Of a DNA stretch of 48,619 bases, positions 1-7,707 are shown in pieces. The stretch's first letter is position 1; each line of letters begins with the position of its first letter. Both the position numbers and the translations under genes were made by a program. Source of the stretch: a virus. The notes under the pieces are model-generated. The model was not told where the DNA came from, did no database searches, and worked only from the letters and a program-made list of their open reading frames with translations. The stretch is taken from IMG/VR virus record IMGVR_UViG_3300005340_000013, positions 1 through 48,619 of that record; one strand, given 5' to 3'.

Positions 1-40
1 AATAGAGCTACAGACTCGAGTGGCTGCCCATCTGGCCCGC
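1..40. repeat. Terminal direct repeat, left copy (circular join)
   Basis: These 40 bases are identical to 48580-48619. A minus-strand reading frame continues through the join without a stop. This indicates a circular or circularly permuted genome of about 48,579 bp whose contig ends overlap by an assembly-length repeat, not a biological long terminal repeat. Confidence 0.95.
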
Positions 41-1367
41 GTGCAGTAAAAGTGAGCTCGCTATACTGGTCACTCATCAACTGCAGCATATCCCGCGACA
101 AAAGCGCACACCCCAACCCAATACCCTCAATCTCCGCGCAGGCATCAGGCCCAGGTGAGATACCCTCAGGCAAAGTGTGGATTGAATACTTGTAAGCCGC
201 GGCATCAGCAGGCGCATCACGATTGGCACCCTGCACACGCCCAAAATCAACTGAATCTCGACGCGGATAAGGTGCTGCCACAAAGTCATGCCCCGACATG
301 AGCATCCCCCTCACGCAATCCGGGGTTACTGCCACATCCGCGTCCAAAAAGAGCAGATGGGTGCATTGCGTCTTTTGCAGGAAATAAGCCACCAAAGCAG
401 AACGAGTGCGTACCACATCCGACTGCCAGCTTTGAACATCATACACCTCACTGGCGAGCTCAAAGTCGCACATCTCAGTCTTCAAAAGCCGCCAGATAGA
501 GGCCGCATACTCCGGATGCACACCACCTCGAGATGGGGTGCAAATCAGAATAGACTTACTAGGCGCCGCTGAGGGTCTAGATGCGAGGGCCGAATGCCTG
601 AGCCGTTTGAGCTCTGCAGCCCCAGTATCCGACATGTAGTCAGCCAGGGTTCCCCCCAGGTTTTCCCCATAAAGTGCGAAAATTGGGGAGAAATCGTGGA
701 TACGGCCGATGTGGGAACCGGGGTCACGCCACCGCATACCGTCTGAATAGCCCCCCAAGCCCTCAACATCCCCCGCCAAAGTCTTCCGCATGGCATGTGA
801 GTCATTACCATAAGTGGACTCCAAAGAGAGGTCATGCTGAATAGGCGTGGGGATAGGGTGCCAAATGCGACGACCAGTGAGCACACACCAAAAAGCGAGC
901 AAAGTGTCCTCAGTTTGAGACTTTACAAAATCTTGGTTGGCCCCAGCTCGCCACTCGTTGAACTCCTTCAACAGCGAGATTGGTAGGATGTAAGCAACCC
1001 CTACCAACCCATCGGCGGTAGTCATCCAACTTTTACCCTCAGCCCTCAGTTGGATAGAGGCCGGGTGGGCAGTCTGGAGACAAATCACCTTATCGGGTTT
1101 ATGGGTGACCATATTGTGGACAATGCCCCAAAACTCAGGATGCAACTTCACATCATCCTGAATGGTAATGAAGTGGGTAGCGTCAAAGCTCACCTCTTCC
1201 CCCCATCGCCACATAGTGTCGGCCCACTGCCAATTGGGCATCTTCTCAGTAAAGGCGCGCAGTGAGGTAACGCACTCAGTCTCAAGAGCTGACTTCATTA
1301 CTGCGGTTGCATTCTCGCCGCGCTTACCTTCACCACATGAGGGGATTCCCAGGCCAAAGGTTACCAT
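1..1367 (-). CDS. Two-domain GT-A glycosyltransferase, N-terminal 455 codons (continues at 48579)
   Basis: This is the first and larger part of a 514-residue protein that crosses the circular join; the remainder lies at 48402-48579. ATG at 1367 follows a GGAGG Shine-Dalgarno and overlaps the epimerase stop by 7 bases. Residues 1-260 look like a GT-A fold with an acidic QDDV motif at about 70-73. Residues 271-500 form a second GT-A unit with DADV at 342-345 and an EDYSFC segment near 468-473, typical of phage-encoded GT-A enzymes. The role inferred is transfer of one or two sugars from nucleotide-sugar donors. The adjacent SDR enzyme and the NDP-heptose genes elsewhere in the genome suggest the donor. 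The acceptor is unknown. No signal peptide or membrane segment is seen, so it should act in the cytoplasm. Confidence 0.82.
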   Translation of the reverse strand, partial: MVTFGLGIPSCGEGKRGENATAVMKSALETECVTSLRAFTEKMPNWQWADTMWRWGEEVSFDATHFITIQDDVKLHPEFWGIVHNMVTHKPDKVICLQTAHPASIQLRAEGKSWMTTADGLVGVAYILPISLLKEFNEWRAGANQDFVKSQTEDTLLAFWCVLTGRRIWHPIPTPIQHDLSLESTYGNDSHAMRKTLAGDVEGLGGYSDGMRWRDPGSHIGRIHDFSPIFALYGENLGGTLADYMSDTGAAELKRLRHSALASRPSAAPSKSILICTPSRGGVHPEYAASIWRLLKTEMCDFELASEVYDVQSWQSDVVRTRSALVAYFLQKTQCTHLLFLDADVAVTPDCVRGMLMSGHDFVAAPYPRRDSVDFGRVQGANRDAPADAAAYKYSIHTLPEGISPGPDACAEIEGIGLGCALLSRDMLQLMSDQYSELTFTARGPDGQPLESVAL

Positions 1368-2260
1368 CCCAACCCCTCCAACGTCTGTTTCACACCATCC
1401 GACACTGAGTGTGAGTAGGAGAAACCCCTTCGTTGAAACGCCCCACCATCAATACGGATTTCATGGTCGCCAGGCCATGCAGACTCACAATCAGCCCAGG
1501 TAGCCTCGACTTTATGCCTTTCGCTCATGATTGAGACAATGTCCCGACATGAGAGATAACCGCCCAAAAGATTGTAGGTACTTCCCCGTAAAGAGGGTGC
1601 TTCAATCAACTTCGCAACGGCTTTGGCTACATCAGCCACATGAACGTGCGGTCGCCTCTCATGTCCGTTCGACAACCCACGAATGGGCCCAATCTTACCC
1701 TGTCTAACAAAGTCCACAATGCAGCCGTGGTGATAGCCCACACCACCCACAACAGAGGGAAGCCTGAGAGTGGTGTGTTTGACCCCATACTTAGCGGCAT
1801 ATGCGCTTTGAATGGCTTCGCAGGCTACTTTCGAGGCCGCGTAGGGGCTTTGAGGGTAACAAGCATCATACTCATCAAACGGTTTGATATGGTGTGAGCC
1901 ATAAACCGCTGCGGTACTCAAAAAGATTACCGGTGTCCCCCGCGCAAACTTCAGCAAATCCTCAGTAGTGTTCACGTTTTCCGAAAAAACACGACGGAAA
2001 GGGAACTCACTGCCAACCCAATTGAATCGCACATCAGCCCAAGCGGCCGCATGCACAATCACATCGTACTTCTCTGGGTGACACTGAAGCGCACTGACCG
2101 GGGTGTCAAAGTAATCCCGCAATCGGTGCACAAAAGGTCGATGTAGGTAGACATCCGAAGATTCATCATCAATGACAGTGATGTCATGATTCAGGTTCAG
2201 AAGGTGGGAAGTGATGTTGGAACCTACGTATCCGGCGCCCCCGGTAACTAGAATCCTCAT
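1361..2260 (-). CDS. Extended SDR NAD(P)-dependent sugar epimerase/dehydratase
   Basis: The 299-residue protein begins with the Rossmann motif TGGAGYVGS (residues 6-14), followed by an acidic VIDD after the second strand. A STAAVYGS segment and a YAASK catalytic Tyr/Lys pair lie near mid-protein. This is the layout of extended short-chain dehydrogenases such as UDP-glucose epimerases and NDP-heptose epimerases. The start at 2260 uses an ATGA overlap with the upstream gene and matches the conserved MRILVTGG beginning. It is translationally coupled to the glycosyltransferase downstream, so it probably converts that enzyme's nucleotide-sugar donor. Exact substrate and reaction (epimerisation, dehydration or reduction) cannot be assigned from sequence alone. 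Confidence 0.85.
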   Translation of the reverse strand: MRILVTGGAGYVGSNITSHLLNLNHDITVIDDESSDVYLHRPFVHRLRDYFDTPVSALQCHPEKYDVIVHAAAWADVRFNWVGSEFPFRRVFSENVNTTEDLLKFARGTPVIFLSTAAVYGSHHIKPFDEYDACYPQSPYAASKVACEAIQSAYAAKYGVKHTTLRLPSVVGGVGYHHGCIVDFVRQGKIGPIRGLSNGHERRPHVHVADVAKAVAKLIEAPSLRGSTYNLLGGYLSCRDIVSIMSERHKVEATWADCESAWPGDHEIRIDGGAFQRRGFSYSHSVSDGVKQTLEGLGW

Positions 2261-2520
2261 TCCTCCCACCCTTCGTTAGGCTTCTCCACAACCGTAATGG
2301 GCCCTGGTTTTCCGCCAAAAGCAGTTACTCGGTGATAGAGCACATAGTGCCTTCTGTCGGTTTTGACAGCTTGGAGTTTACAAAACTCTACAGCCTCAGC
2401 CTCGTGAGTAAAAATCCACGAACGACCGGTCAATTTGGTTACCTCAGCCTGGCCACAATTGAGCGTTACCCTGCCCACATCAACCTCAACTACGCGCCAC
2501 TCACAAGGTCTAGGTGTCAC
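2257..2520 (-). CDS. Hypothetical protein, 87 aa
   Basis: Small mixed-charge soluble protein with no motif I recognise. It sits in a chain of overlapping genes: its start overlaps the end of the DUF3310 gene and its stop shares an ATGA with the epimerase. The tight coupling on both sides is the main argument that it is real. Function unknown. Confidence 0.7.
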   Translation of the reverse strand: MTPRPCEWRVVEVDVGRVTLNCGQAEVTKLTGRSWIFTHEAEAVEFCKLQAVKTDRRHYVLYHRVTAFGGKPGPITVVEKPNEGWEE

Positions 2521-2933
2521 TTGTCACCCCCATCCGGCTTAGTCCTAGCAATCTCACGCTCGAGATACCAAATCGCCTTTTGCAGGTCTTTATGGTAGTT
2601 CTCGTTACCCTTCAAACCCGCGCGCCAAATGTATTGCATCGCACTACCTAGACAGAGGTTCATGTGCTCGGTTATCTCGATGCACTCTACACCGGAGGGG
2701 TGGGAGGTGTAGTGAGCCGGCCGGTTGACATCATCCCCACGCTCTACAATCGCAACTGTCTCATCGCCCAACATCTTCACCTCATCAGCCCGGAGCACGG
2801 CTGTAAAAACCTTCCCATCGGTATTGGCCAAGTGGCCCCACGTGCGGTGTGGACACCTAAGCTCATCCGACACTTCGATATGGTCATCTTCATACTTCCC
2901 GCAAAGTGCGCACTGCAAAGGAAATCCCGTCAC
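2517..2933 (-). CDS. DUF3310 family protein with N-terminal zinc-finger extension
   Basis: The 138-residue protein has the DUF3310 signature in its C-terminal half: a VNRPAHY segment near residue 70, then an ECIEITEHM region and a final helix with DLQKAIWYLEREI. DUF3310 proteins are widespread in phages, usually among replication and nucleotide metabolism genes, and are sometimes annotated as nucleotide kinases without direct proof. The first 30 residues hold CALC and a further Cys/His pair (RCPH), suggesting a small zinc-binding extension. It overlaps both neighbours by 4 bases. Confidence 0.82.
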   Translation of the reverse strand: MTGFPLQCALCGKYEDDHIEVSDELRCPHRTWGHLANTDGKVFTAVLRADEVKMLGDETVAIVERGDDVNRPAHYTSHPSGVECIEITEHMNLCLGSAMQYIWRAGLKGNENYHKDLQKAIWYLEREIARTKPDGGDK

Positions 2934-3334
2934 TTGCCACCCTTAGGCTTCAACCCACACACCTTGCGCACCTTATCGGCAAAGTTACCCATACCGGCAG
3001 TCCCGCCGCATTCAAAATTGGCGAGATACGAGGCGCTGCAACCAATCTTAGCGGCCAACTGAGCCTGGGTGAGCCCCAACTTGGTGCGGGCACGCTTGAC
3101 CGCCCGAGCAAAAGCAGACGGTTCCAACTCTCGTCGGGTGTAGGTTCGCTCAGAAGTTTTCCCCAACTTTCCCCCAGCCTTCAAAACCTTTTTCTTCTTA
3201 GGTTTCGTGGACTTAGCGGGGCCCTTCGCTGCCTTTTCCCCCGCAACCGCCATACCCGTGAGAGCCTCAGGGGTCATCTCCGGGGTTGTCTCACCACCGT
3301 CTCCAGAACCGTCGTATCGCATATCGAACTTCAT
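2930..3334 (-). CDS. XRE-family helix-turn-helix regulator
   Basis: The C-terminal half (about residues 75-130) is a lambda-repressor-like helix-turn-helix: an ARTKLGLTQAQLAAKIG segment followed by a recognition helix beginning CSASYLANFE. The N-terminal 65 residues are low complexity and rich in Lys, Ala and Gly, probably a flexible DNA-contacting arm. It lies directly after the DNA polymerase with a 4-base overlap, not next to a divergent promoter, so it could control distant operators such as the inverted repeats near 14.4 kb (inference). Confidence 0.85.
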   Translation of the reverse strand: MKFDMRYDGSGDGGETTPEMTPEALTGMAVAGEKAAKGPAKSTKPKKKKVLKAGGKLGKTSERTYTRRELEPSAFARAVKRARTKLGLTQAQLAAKIGCSASYLANFECGGTAGMGNFADKVRKVCGLKPKGGK

Positions 3335-4899
3335 AGGTCACTCCAGCGCTCACCCGACTTCAGTTCAATCGGGAGTTTCATCTTGCCTCCAGGCATATCC
3401 ACTTCTGGTGCCCAAGCATCGGCAATCATCCTTTTTACTACCCCAACTTTTCGGTTTGGCACTTCGTAAATGCAAGCATCGTGTATCTGAGAGACTGGTG
3501 AGAGCCCCCTCGCTCTAAGCTCCAAAGTGCGTGCATTCATAATAGCTGCGAGACTTCCCTGAACAGGTGTATTCCCCACCTCAGTGGCTTTAGGCCAGTG
3601 TCCAAACCACCTGAGCCTACCCTTGTCGGAGATAACTCCACCGGGCCCAACAGGCACCCGCATAAAGCCGCATTCCTTCACACGGTTCACATTGGCTTCA
3701 ACATACTGAAAGTAACGCTTATACTGAGCCCGCAACCTGGCTAACCACACTTGAACCAACTGAAAGCGAACGTGGGTAAACCCATTCCGAACCAAGTTGG
3801 CATGCACTGCCTCTGCCTCAGCGAGGTAACAAATCGCGAATCCAAAGTTTTTACTGATGTCACGGAAGGGCTTACCTCTAGCGGGGTCCTTCACCGCATC
3901 GCCTTCAAACCAGCCTCGAGCAGCGATGTCGGGAAACAGGTTCCGAGCATTGCCTAGGTGCATGTCGGATGACTTGGCTGAGGCGATAAAGTTTTCATCA
4001 CCAGACAAGTAAGCCGCAATCCTCATCTCTGCCTGAGAGACGTCAAAGTAGACAAAGGTATGCCCCAAGCGAGGCACGTAAATTTCCCTGACACGCTGGT
4101 CCAAGACTCCGGGCTTGTAACGGGGACAGGATTGTAGTCGGCATGACAACCGACCGCTGACAGTGCCAAAGGGTTTCCAAGCAAAGTGAGCGCGAGGGGC
4201 CCGACCAAAAGCCATAACCGCATCAAACTTGAGTGGTCGGTCCACCCAATCGTCAGAGCCAACATAAGTGCTTCGAACTTTGACAATAGCCCTCCAATCG
4301 AGAAGCAGAGTGGCGAACTTGCCTACCTCAGTATCGTCCGACTTGTAACGCTCCAAAGTAGAGTTGTCAGTCGACGGCATCCCGCCCGGTGTTTGCCCCA
4401 ACTTTTTAGCGCCCAACCGTTCGAACAGTGCTTCTCTAACGTGGGGTAGTCGGCTTGGTTGAAACTGCCCCCACCGAAGCAACCTGCGCATAGAGACTTT
4501 CAACTCGAGCGCGCGGGTTCTCATCTCTCGGCTAAGTTGAATCTTCCTACTGAGGTCTACCCCAATCCCAGAAGAACTCATCTCGGCGCACATGAACGCC
4601 AGTTGTTTATCCTCTTGGTAGACCGCCCATTCCTCTTCTGCGTTGCCAGCCATACGGGCCCAACAGAGGTTGGTTAGGAGGCAGTCGGCCGCGTTATACC
4701 GGGCAAGCTCCAACCCCGGCATGTGCTTGACGGACCCCTTCTCTTCCGCGGCGCCTTCACCACCTCGCCTACCGTGGACTATTTTCCAGGGGGCCGAATC
4801 GCAGTATTCACTTACCAACCAATCTAGTCGCTTCGGAAGATGGGAAGCGAATGAGTGGTGTGCGATTAGAGAATCTTCTACATTACCATACAACCCCAT
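3331..4899 (-). CDS. Family A DNA polymerase (polymerase domain plus end of the 3'-5' exonuclease domain)
   Basis: The 522-residue protein carries the Pol I palm and finger motifs. Motif A is YFDVSQAEMR (about residue 285). Motif B is RDISKNFGFAICY. Motif C is QIHDACIYE, where Ala replaces the usual Glu after the catalytic Asp. Its first 75 residues contain the second half of a DnaQ-like exonuclease, including the Exo III segment YNAADCLL. Exo I and Exo II sit at the end of the upstream gene. The two frames overlap by 17 bases and are offset by +1. ATG at 4899 has a GAGG five bases upstream, so separate translation with reassembly is possible. Expected role: phage genome replication. Confidence 0.9.
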   Translation of the reverse strand: MGLYGNVEDSLIAHHSFASHLPKRLDWLVSEYCDSAPWKIVHGRRGGEGAAEEKGSVKHMPGLELARYNAADCLLTNLCWARMAGNAEEEWAVYQEDKQLAFMCAEMSSSGIGVDLSRKIQLSREMRTRALELKVSMRRLLRWGQFQPSRLPHVREALFERLGAKKLGQTPGGMPSTDNSTLERYKSDDTEVGKFATLLLDWRAIVKVRSTYVGSDDWVDRPLKFDAVMAFGRAPRAHFAWKPFGTVSGRLSCRLQSCPRYKPGVLDQRVREIYVPRLGHTFVYFDVSQAEMRIAAYLSGDENFIASAKSSDMHLGNARNLFPDIAARGWFEGDAVKDPARGKPFRDISKNFGFAICYLAEAEAVHANLVRNGFTHVRFQLVQVWLARLRAQYKRYFQYVEANVNRVKECGFMRVPVGPGGVISDKGRLRWFGHWPKATEVGNTPVQGSLAAIMNARTLELRARGLSPVSQIHDACIYEVPNRKVGVVKRMIADAWAPEVDMPGGKMKLPIELKSGERWSDL

Positions 4900-5863
4900 G
4901 GCGCCTCATGACTGGTAGATCGAACATAACCCCGTTATGTAGCACCACGGTTTTCCTAGTCTTTAGCCACTTTGCTAAGGGTTTCGCATACTCAGGCTTC
5001 CAGGGCCAAATCACCAAACTACGTACCCCGTCCGACAAACCCAGGCAAAGCATCCCACACTCATGAGGCTTCACACCGTCTGTCTCAATATCGCATCCGA
5101 CAATGGGCCCCAACTTGGCGAGTTGAGCCCTGAGGCTACCTCGCTTCGGAGGCGCACCGGGCCAGACACGAAAAGGGGCTGTCTCCTCTGTTGTGGTTAT
5201 TCCTCCCCGGAGGAAACGACCCACCCTAGCCACATCAAGAGACAGGATAGGAGCCCAAGTATCGGCCCGTGCTGCAAATGTGGGGCCCAAAGAAGGGAAC
5301 ACCACCCTAGCCCTGTTACGACGCCTCCAACGAAGTGTCTCACCTTTCAACCTCTTTTTGGCTATCAGCTCGGCTGTTGAGTTCTTGGCGCACTTCTCAG
5401 CCACTTTGATTGCCTTTAGTTTGGGGGCTGTAACCCGCCAAATGAACCCGCGGGCATACAAAAGCTTACTAAACCCAGTTAGAGCGAAAGTTGCCCACCT
5501 ACCGAGCGTCAACGCGGGTACCTCAATAGGAAGTTGACTTACCTCCCTAAGTAACCGAGGCGCACAACATTCAGCCGCTTTCTTGGCATCCTTGTCGTTT
5601 TCGGGCCGACAAAGGCAAGCCGCGGTCCAGTGAATCTCATCGGGTGAGATTCCAGCCTTTGCGAGGTTACCTCTCACAAGCCGACCAGTAAGGGAACCAC
5701 CAGGTAGGAAGTAACCAAACTTTTCATCGGCCCGCTGGCATTCCTCCGACACTACCACCAACCGTAGCTTTCCGTCTTTTGCAGGGGTTGGTGGTGTAGG
5801 TTTTTGGCCTTTCAGGGGGCAGAGGTGGCAATGAGCACCTTCCTTGACTGGGTCATACATCAA
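4883..5863 (-). CDS. Uracil-DNA glycosylase-like domain fused to N-terminal half of 3'-5' exonuclease
   Basis: This 326-residue protein starts with a UDG-superfamily (family 4/5-like) domain. CHLCPLKG resembles the iron-sulphur ligands of family 4, and an ACLCRP segment plus a later ECCAPRLL region match the family pattern. The usual GExPG catalytic motif reads SEECQ, so glycosylase activity is doubtful. From about residue 245 a DnaQ-like exonuclease begins with CDIETDG (Exo I) and LHNGVMFDLPVM (Exo II), then stops. The missing Exo III lies at the start of the polymerase gene. The parts together resemble UDG-exo-PolA chains known in some phages. The break may be genuine or a one-base error in a GGGG run. 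A second ATG lies at 5860. Confidence 0.82.
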   Translation of the reverse strand: MMYDPVKEGAHCHLCPLKGQKPTPPTPAKDGKLRLVVVSEECQRADEKFGYFLPGGSLTGRLVRGNLAKAGISPDEIHWTAACLCRPENDKDAKKAAECCAPRLLREVSQLPIEVPALTLGRWATFALTGFSKLLYARGFIWRVTAPKLKAIKVAEKCAKNSTAELIAKKRLKGETLRWRRRNRARVVFPSLGPTFAARADTWAPILSLDVARVGRFLRGGITTTEETAPFRVWPGAPPKRGSLRAQLAKLGPIVGCDIETDGVKPHECGMLCLGLSDGVRSLVIWPWKPEYAKPLAKWLKTRKTVVLHNGVMFDLPVMRRHGVVW

Positions 5864-5951
5864 ACCTCACCTCACAACGTGTTTCATGAAAGGCATAGTC
5901 AGACCTCGTCACTAGGCTCTCCCTAGGCACCATGCGTTGTAGGTGAGGCAG
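5864..5951. other. Non-coding spacer between tRNA-like element and UDG-exonuclease gene
   Basis: Together with 5952-6040 and 6041-6156 this makes a stretch of about 290 bases without a convincing gene. Apart from the tRNA-like element I see no promoter or terminator that stands out. Confidence 0.5.
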
Positions 5952-6040
5952 TGGAGTCCCACGGATTCGAACCGTGTTTCGCGCCCCTAGACAGGGGGAT
6001 ATTGTCTAGGCGCCGTCCCTCCAAGGGCTACAAAGACCCC
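5952..6040 (-). tRNA. tRNA or tRNA-like element, atypical body
   Basis: A perfect T-arm is present at 5960-5976: stem CACGG/CCGTG around a TTCGAAT loop (B-box consensus). Seven bases 3' of it (GGACTCC) pair with GGGGTCT at 6034-6040 (five Watson-Crick and two G-U pairs), giving an 89-nt type II-length molecule. The middle (5981-6013) folds into a strong hairpin from TAGACA/TGTCTA and flanking GCGC, which does not give a clean anticodon arm. A 71-nt alternative presents CTGTCTA as an anticodon loop with GTC (Asp) but has a poor acceptor. No encoded CCA follows. The amino acid is therefore not assigned. It may be a degenerate or unusual tRNA. Confidence 0.55.
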
Positions 6041-6156
6041 GAAATGGCCGTCTCTCCGGCCTGTCACCGCTCTGTTGGCCTCATCGGTTGTCGGCAGAAT
6101 GTGCGCTTTGGTTCCCGTTGAATCCCTAAGGGACTGGGGTGGCCGCACTCACACCC

Positions 6157-6240
6157 TTAGTCAAAATCGCAAAACAACACCATCCAAAAACTGGCGAATG
6201 CACACCCGACCGCAAAGCCGAGTGCGAACCCCGGTGTCAT
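6157..6240 (-). CDS. Possible 27-aa single-span membrane peptide
   Basis: A short frame starts at an ATGA overlap with the stop of the upstream ssDNA-binding protein gene. It encodes 27 residues that are almost entirely hydrophobic (Gly, Ala, Phe, Val, Leu), ending in an acidic CDFD. It would form one transmembrane helix. The coupling to the upstream gene is suggestive, but such a short frame could arise by chance. Confidence 0.35.
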   Translation of the reverse strand: MTPGFALGFAVGCAFASFWMVLFCDFD

Positions 6241-6764
6241 TCCGCCTTTGCCTTCTTTTTGGTAGCCTTCTTTGCGGCAGGCTTCGAGGCCTTCTCGCCT
6301 ACCTCGACCGCAGCCATACCGCGCGGAGGAGAGTAAGCGACGCGAATCTGAGGCAGTCCGGTATCCTTTCGCGTCTCAGACCGGCAGTAGATAACCGCCC
6401 GAGACCCATTCAACGCCTCGACAAAAGCCGGGATGTCGGCCTTATTCTGCGGGATAGCCACCTTCAGATGATTGCACACATTCTTGAGGTGTTCACGACT
6501 CCAGCGCACACGCTGGTTTGAGATATTCTTTCCCGTCGGAAGAAAATCAATCATGTCCGACACGCGCTCACCAACAAAGGTTTCATTCTCACTATCGTGA
6601 GCCTCTTCTACCTGCCACTCGAGAAAGACGCGCGGGAACCCTTCCTTCGTGGTTGCTTCCTTAGTCTTACAAAGTGCGGTGTAAGCACCGTCTGCAAGCT
6701 GGGGCGGGATTTCGCCATAGTTGTCGCCGTCTTCGGGGGTGTAATCAACTTCTTTGGTGGCCAT
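6237..6764 (-). CDS. DUF669-type single-stranded-DNA-binding protein
   Basis: The 175-residue protein has a compact beta-rich core (residues 5-145, with GAYTALC and VFLEWQVEE strands and a DFLP segment). It ends in a 30-residue Ala/Lys-rich basic tail. It lies just downstream of a P-loop ATPase of the Sak4/AAA_24 type. That ATPase and DUF669 pairing is common in phage recombination and replication modules, where the DUF669 partner is predicted to bind ssDNA. The basic tail is unlike the acidic tip of classical SSB and would favour direct DNA contact. Confidence 0.7.
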   Translation of the reverse strand: MATKEVDYTPEDGDNYGEIPPQLADGAYTALCKTKEATTKEGFPRVFLEWQVEEAHDSENETFVGERVSDMIDFLPTGKNISNQRVRWSREHLKNVCNHLKVAIPQNKADIPAFVEALNGSRAVIYCRSETRKDTGLPQIRVAYSPPRGMAAVEVGEKASKPAAKKATKKKAKAE

Positions 6765-6769
6765 TTCTC

Positions 6770-6964
6770 TTACTTTCCTTCTTTGCGAGACTGGATGTGT
6801 GCTTCACCCTCGAAGATGAGGGCGCGAATCTTGTCGTGGATGTCGGCAAGTACGGGGTCGGACCTACGGAGAACGGCTCTTTCTTCGACCGACCAAATGG
6901 TCTCGTCGTTCCTGGTATGACGCGCAACGTGGCACCATTGGATAACCAAATCTTTGAACATCAT
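6770..6964 (-). CDS. Hypothetical protein, 64 aa
   Basis: Short, charged, mostly helical protein with no recognised domain. It lies between the Sak4-like ATPase (4-base overlap) and the DUF669 protein, so it belongs to the same recombination operon. Start at 6964 gives two adjacent Met codons, and either could be used. Confidence 0.65.
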   Translation of the reverse strand: MMFKDLVIQWCHVARHTRNDETIWSVEERAVLRRSDPVLADIHDKIRALIFEGEAHIQSRKEGK

Positions 6965-7707
6965 TTCCCCACCTTTACCTTTTTCGGTACACCCGCTGCA
7001 CTAGCAATCTTTTTGCAGAGCAAACTGATATCTGCCGGTAACTCATCAACTCCAGGTAGATTCCTAGTCCCCGGCCCCCACACACCATCCAAAGAAAACA
7101 TTAGGAACCTATTGGCGCCACGTTTCTCCAGAAAGGCGACATTGGGAAAAAGTCCCGGAATCTTTTGCCTAGCTGCGCCCGCAACCGCTGGCATGATTCC
7201 TTTCCCCTCTTTTTTGAGTTGGCCTTCAATCTCCGCCCCGGAGTCATAAAAGTGACTCAATACGATGAGGTGAGCGGGTATCAACATAAGTCTTTCTACC
7301 GCGCTAACCAGTCTCTTTGTGTACTCAGGATAGACACGCCTACCGTCGGGGCCTGACCCTTTATCGGTAGCGGCTTCCAACGCATTCAACAGGTGGTAAG
7401 CGTAGGTAGAAAACTCATCCCAGATGATGGTTTTGTACTTGCCAGCCGCAACACCTTCCCTGGCTACCTTCAAAGCCGCTTCAAAACTATTGAGAATCTT
7501 ACTGTCCGTCTGGTTGACGTCATCGAACTCAAAGTCGGTAGTATGCGGCAAGGCACCCTGCCAAGCACCCTCGCCACCCGAGTTGATAAGGTAGGCAGGT
7601 TTTGGACATGTCATCAAAGTTGTGACTGTCTTACCGCACTTTGGGGGGCCAAGGAGTAAAAGCCTTAGGTACGGAGAAATCTTACCTTCACTCGCTTTTG
7701 TGGGCAT
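6961..7707 (-). CDS. Sak4-like / AAA_24 P-loop ATPase
   Basis: The 248-residue protein has a Walker A motif GPPKCGKT near its N-terminus and a Walker B segment TIIWDEFS at about residue 95. A LIVLSHFYD strand follows, typical of RecA-core phage ATPases. Sak4-type proteins are single-strand annealing recombinases or replication factors that work with an SSB, and the DUF669 gene two steps downstream fits this. An upstream in-frame start at 7740 exists. ATG at 7707, 20 bases inside the previous gene, gives a protein that begins close to the conserved core, so I prefer it. Confidence 0.8.
   Translation of the reverse strand: MPTKASEGKISPYLRLLLLGPPKCGKTVTTLMTCPKPAYLINSGGEGAWQGALPHTTDFEFDDVNQTDSKILNSFEAALKVAREGVAAGKYKTIIWDEFSTYAYHLLNALEAATDKGSGPDGRRVYPEYTKRLVSAVERLMLIPAHLIVLSHFYDSGAEIEGQLKKEGKGIMPAVAGAARQKIPGLFPNVAFLEKRGANRFLMFSLDGVWGPGTRNLPGVDELPADISLLCKKIASAAGVPKKVKVGK

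Noticed and set aside
1-40. Terminal repeat as a biological direct terminal repeat or att site
   Set aside because: 40 bases is far too short for phage terminal redundancy and matches a typical assembly overlap. A gene reads straight through it.
545-886. Minus-strand 113-codon frame
   Set aside because: It lies inside the junction-spanning glycosyltransferase in another frame and has no domain.
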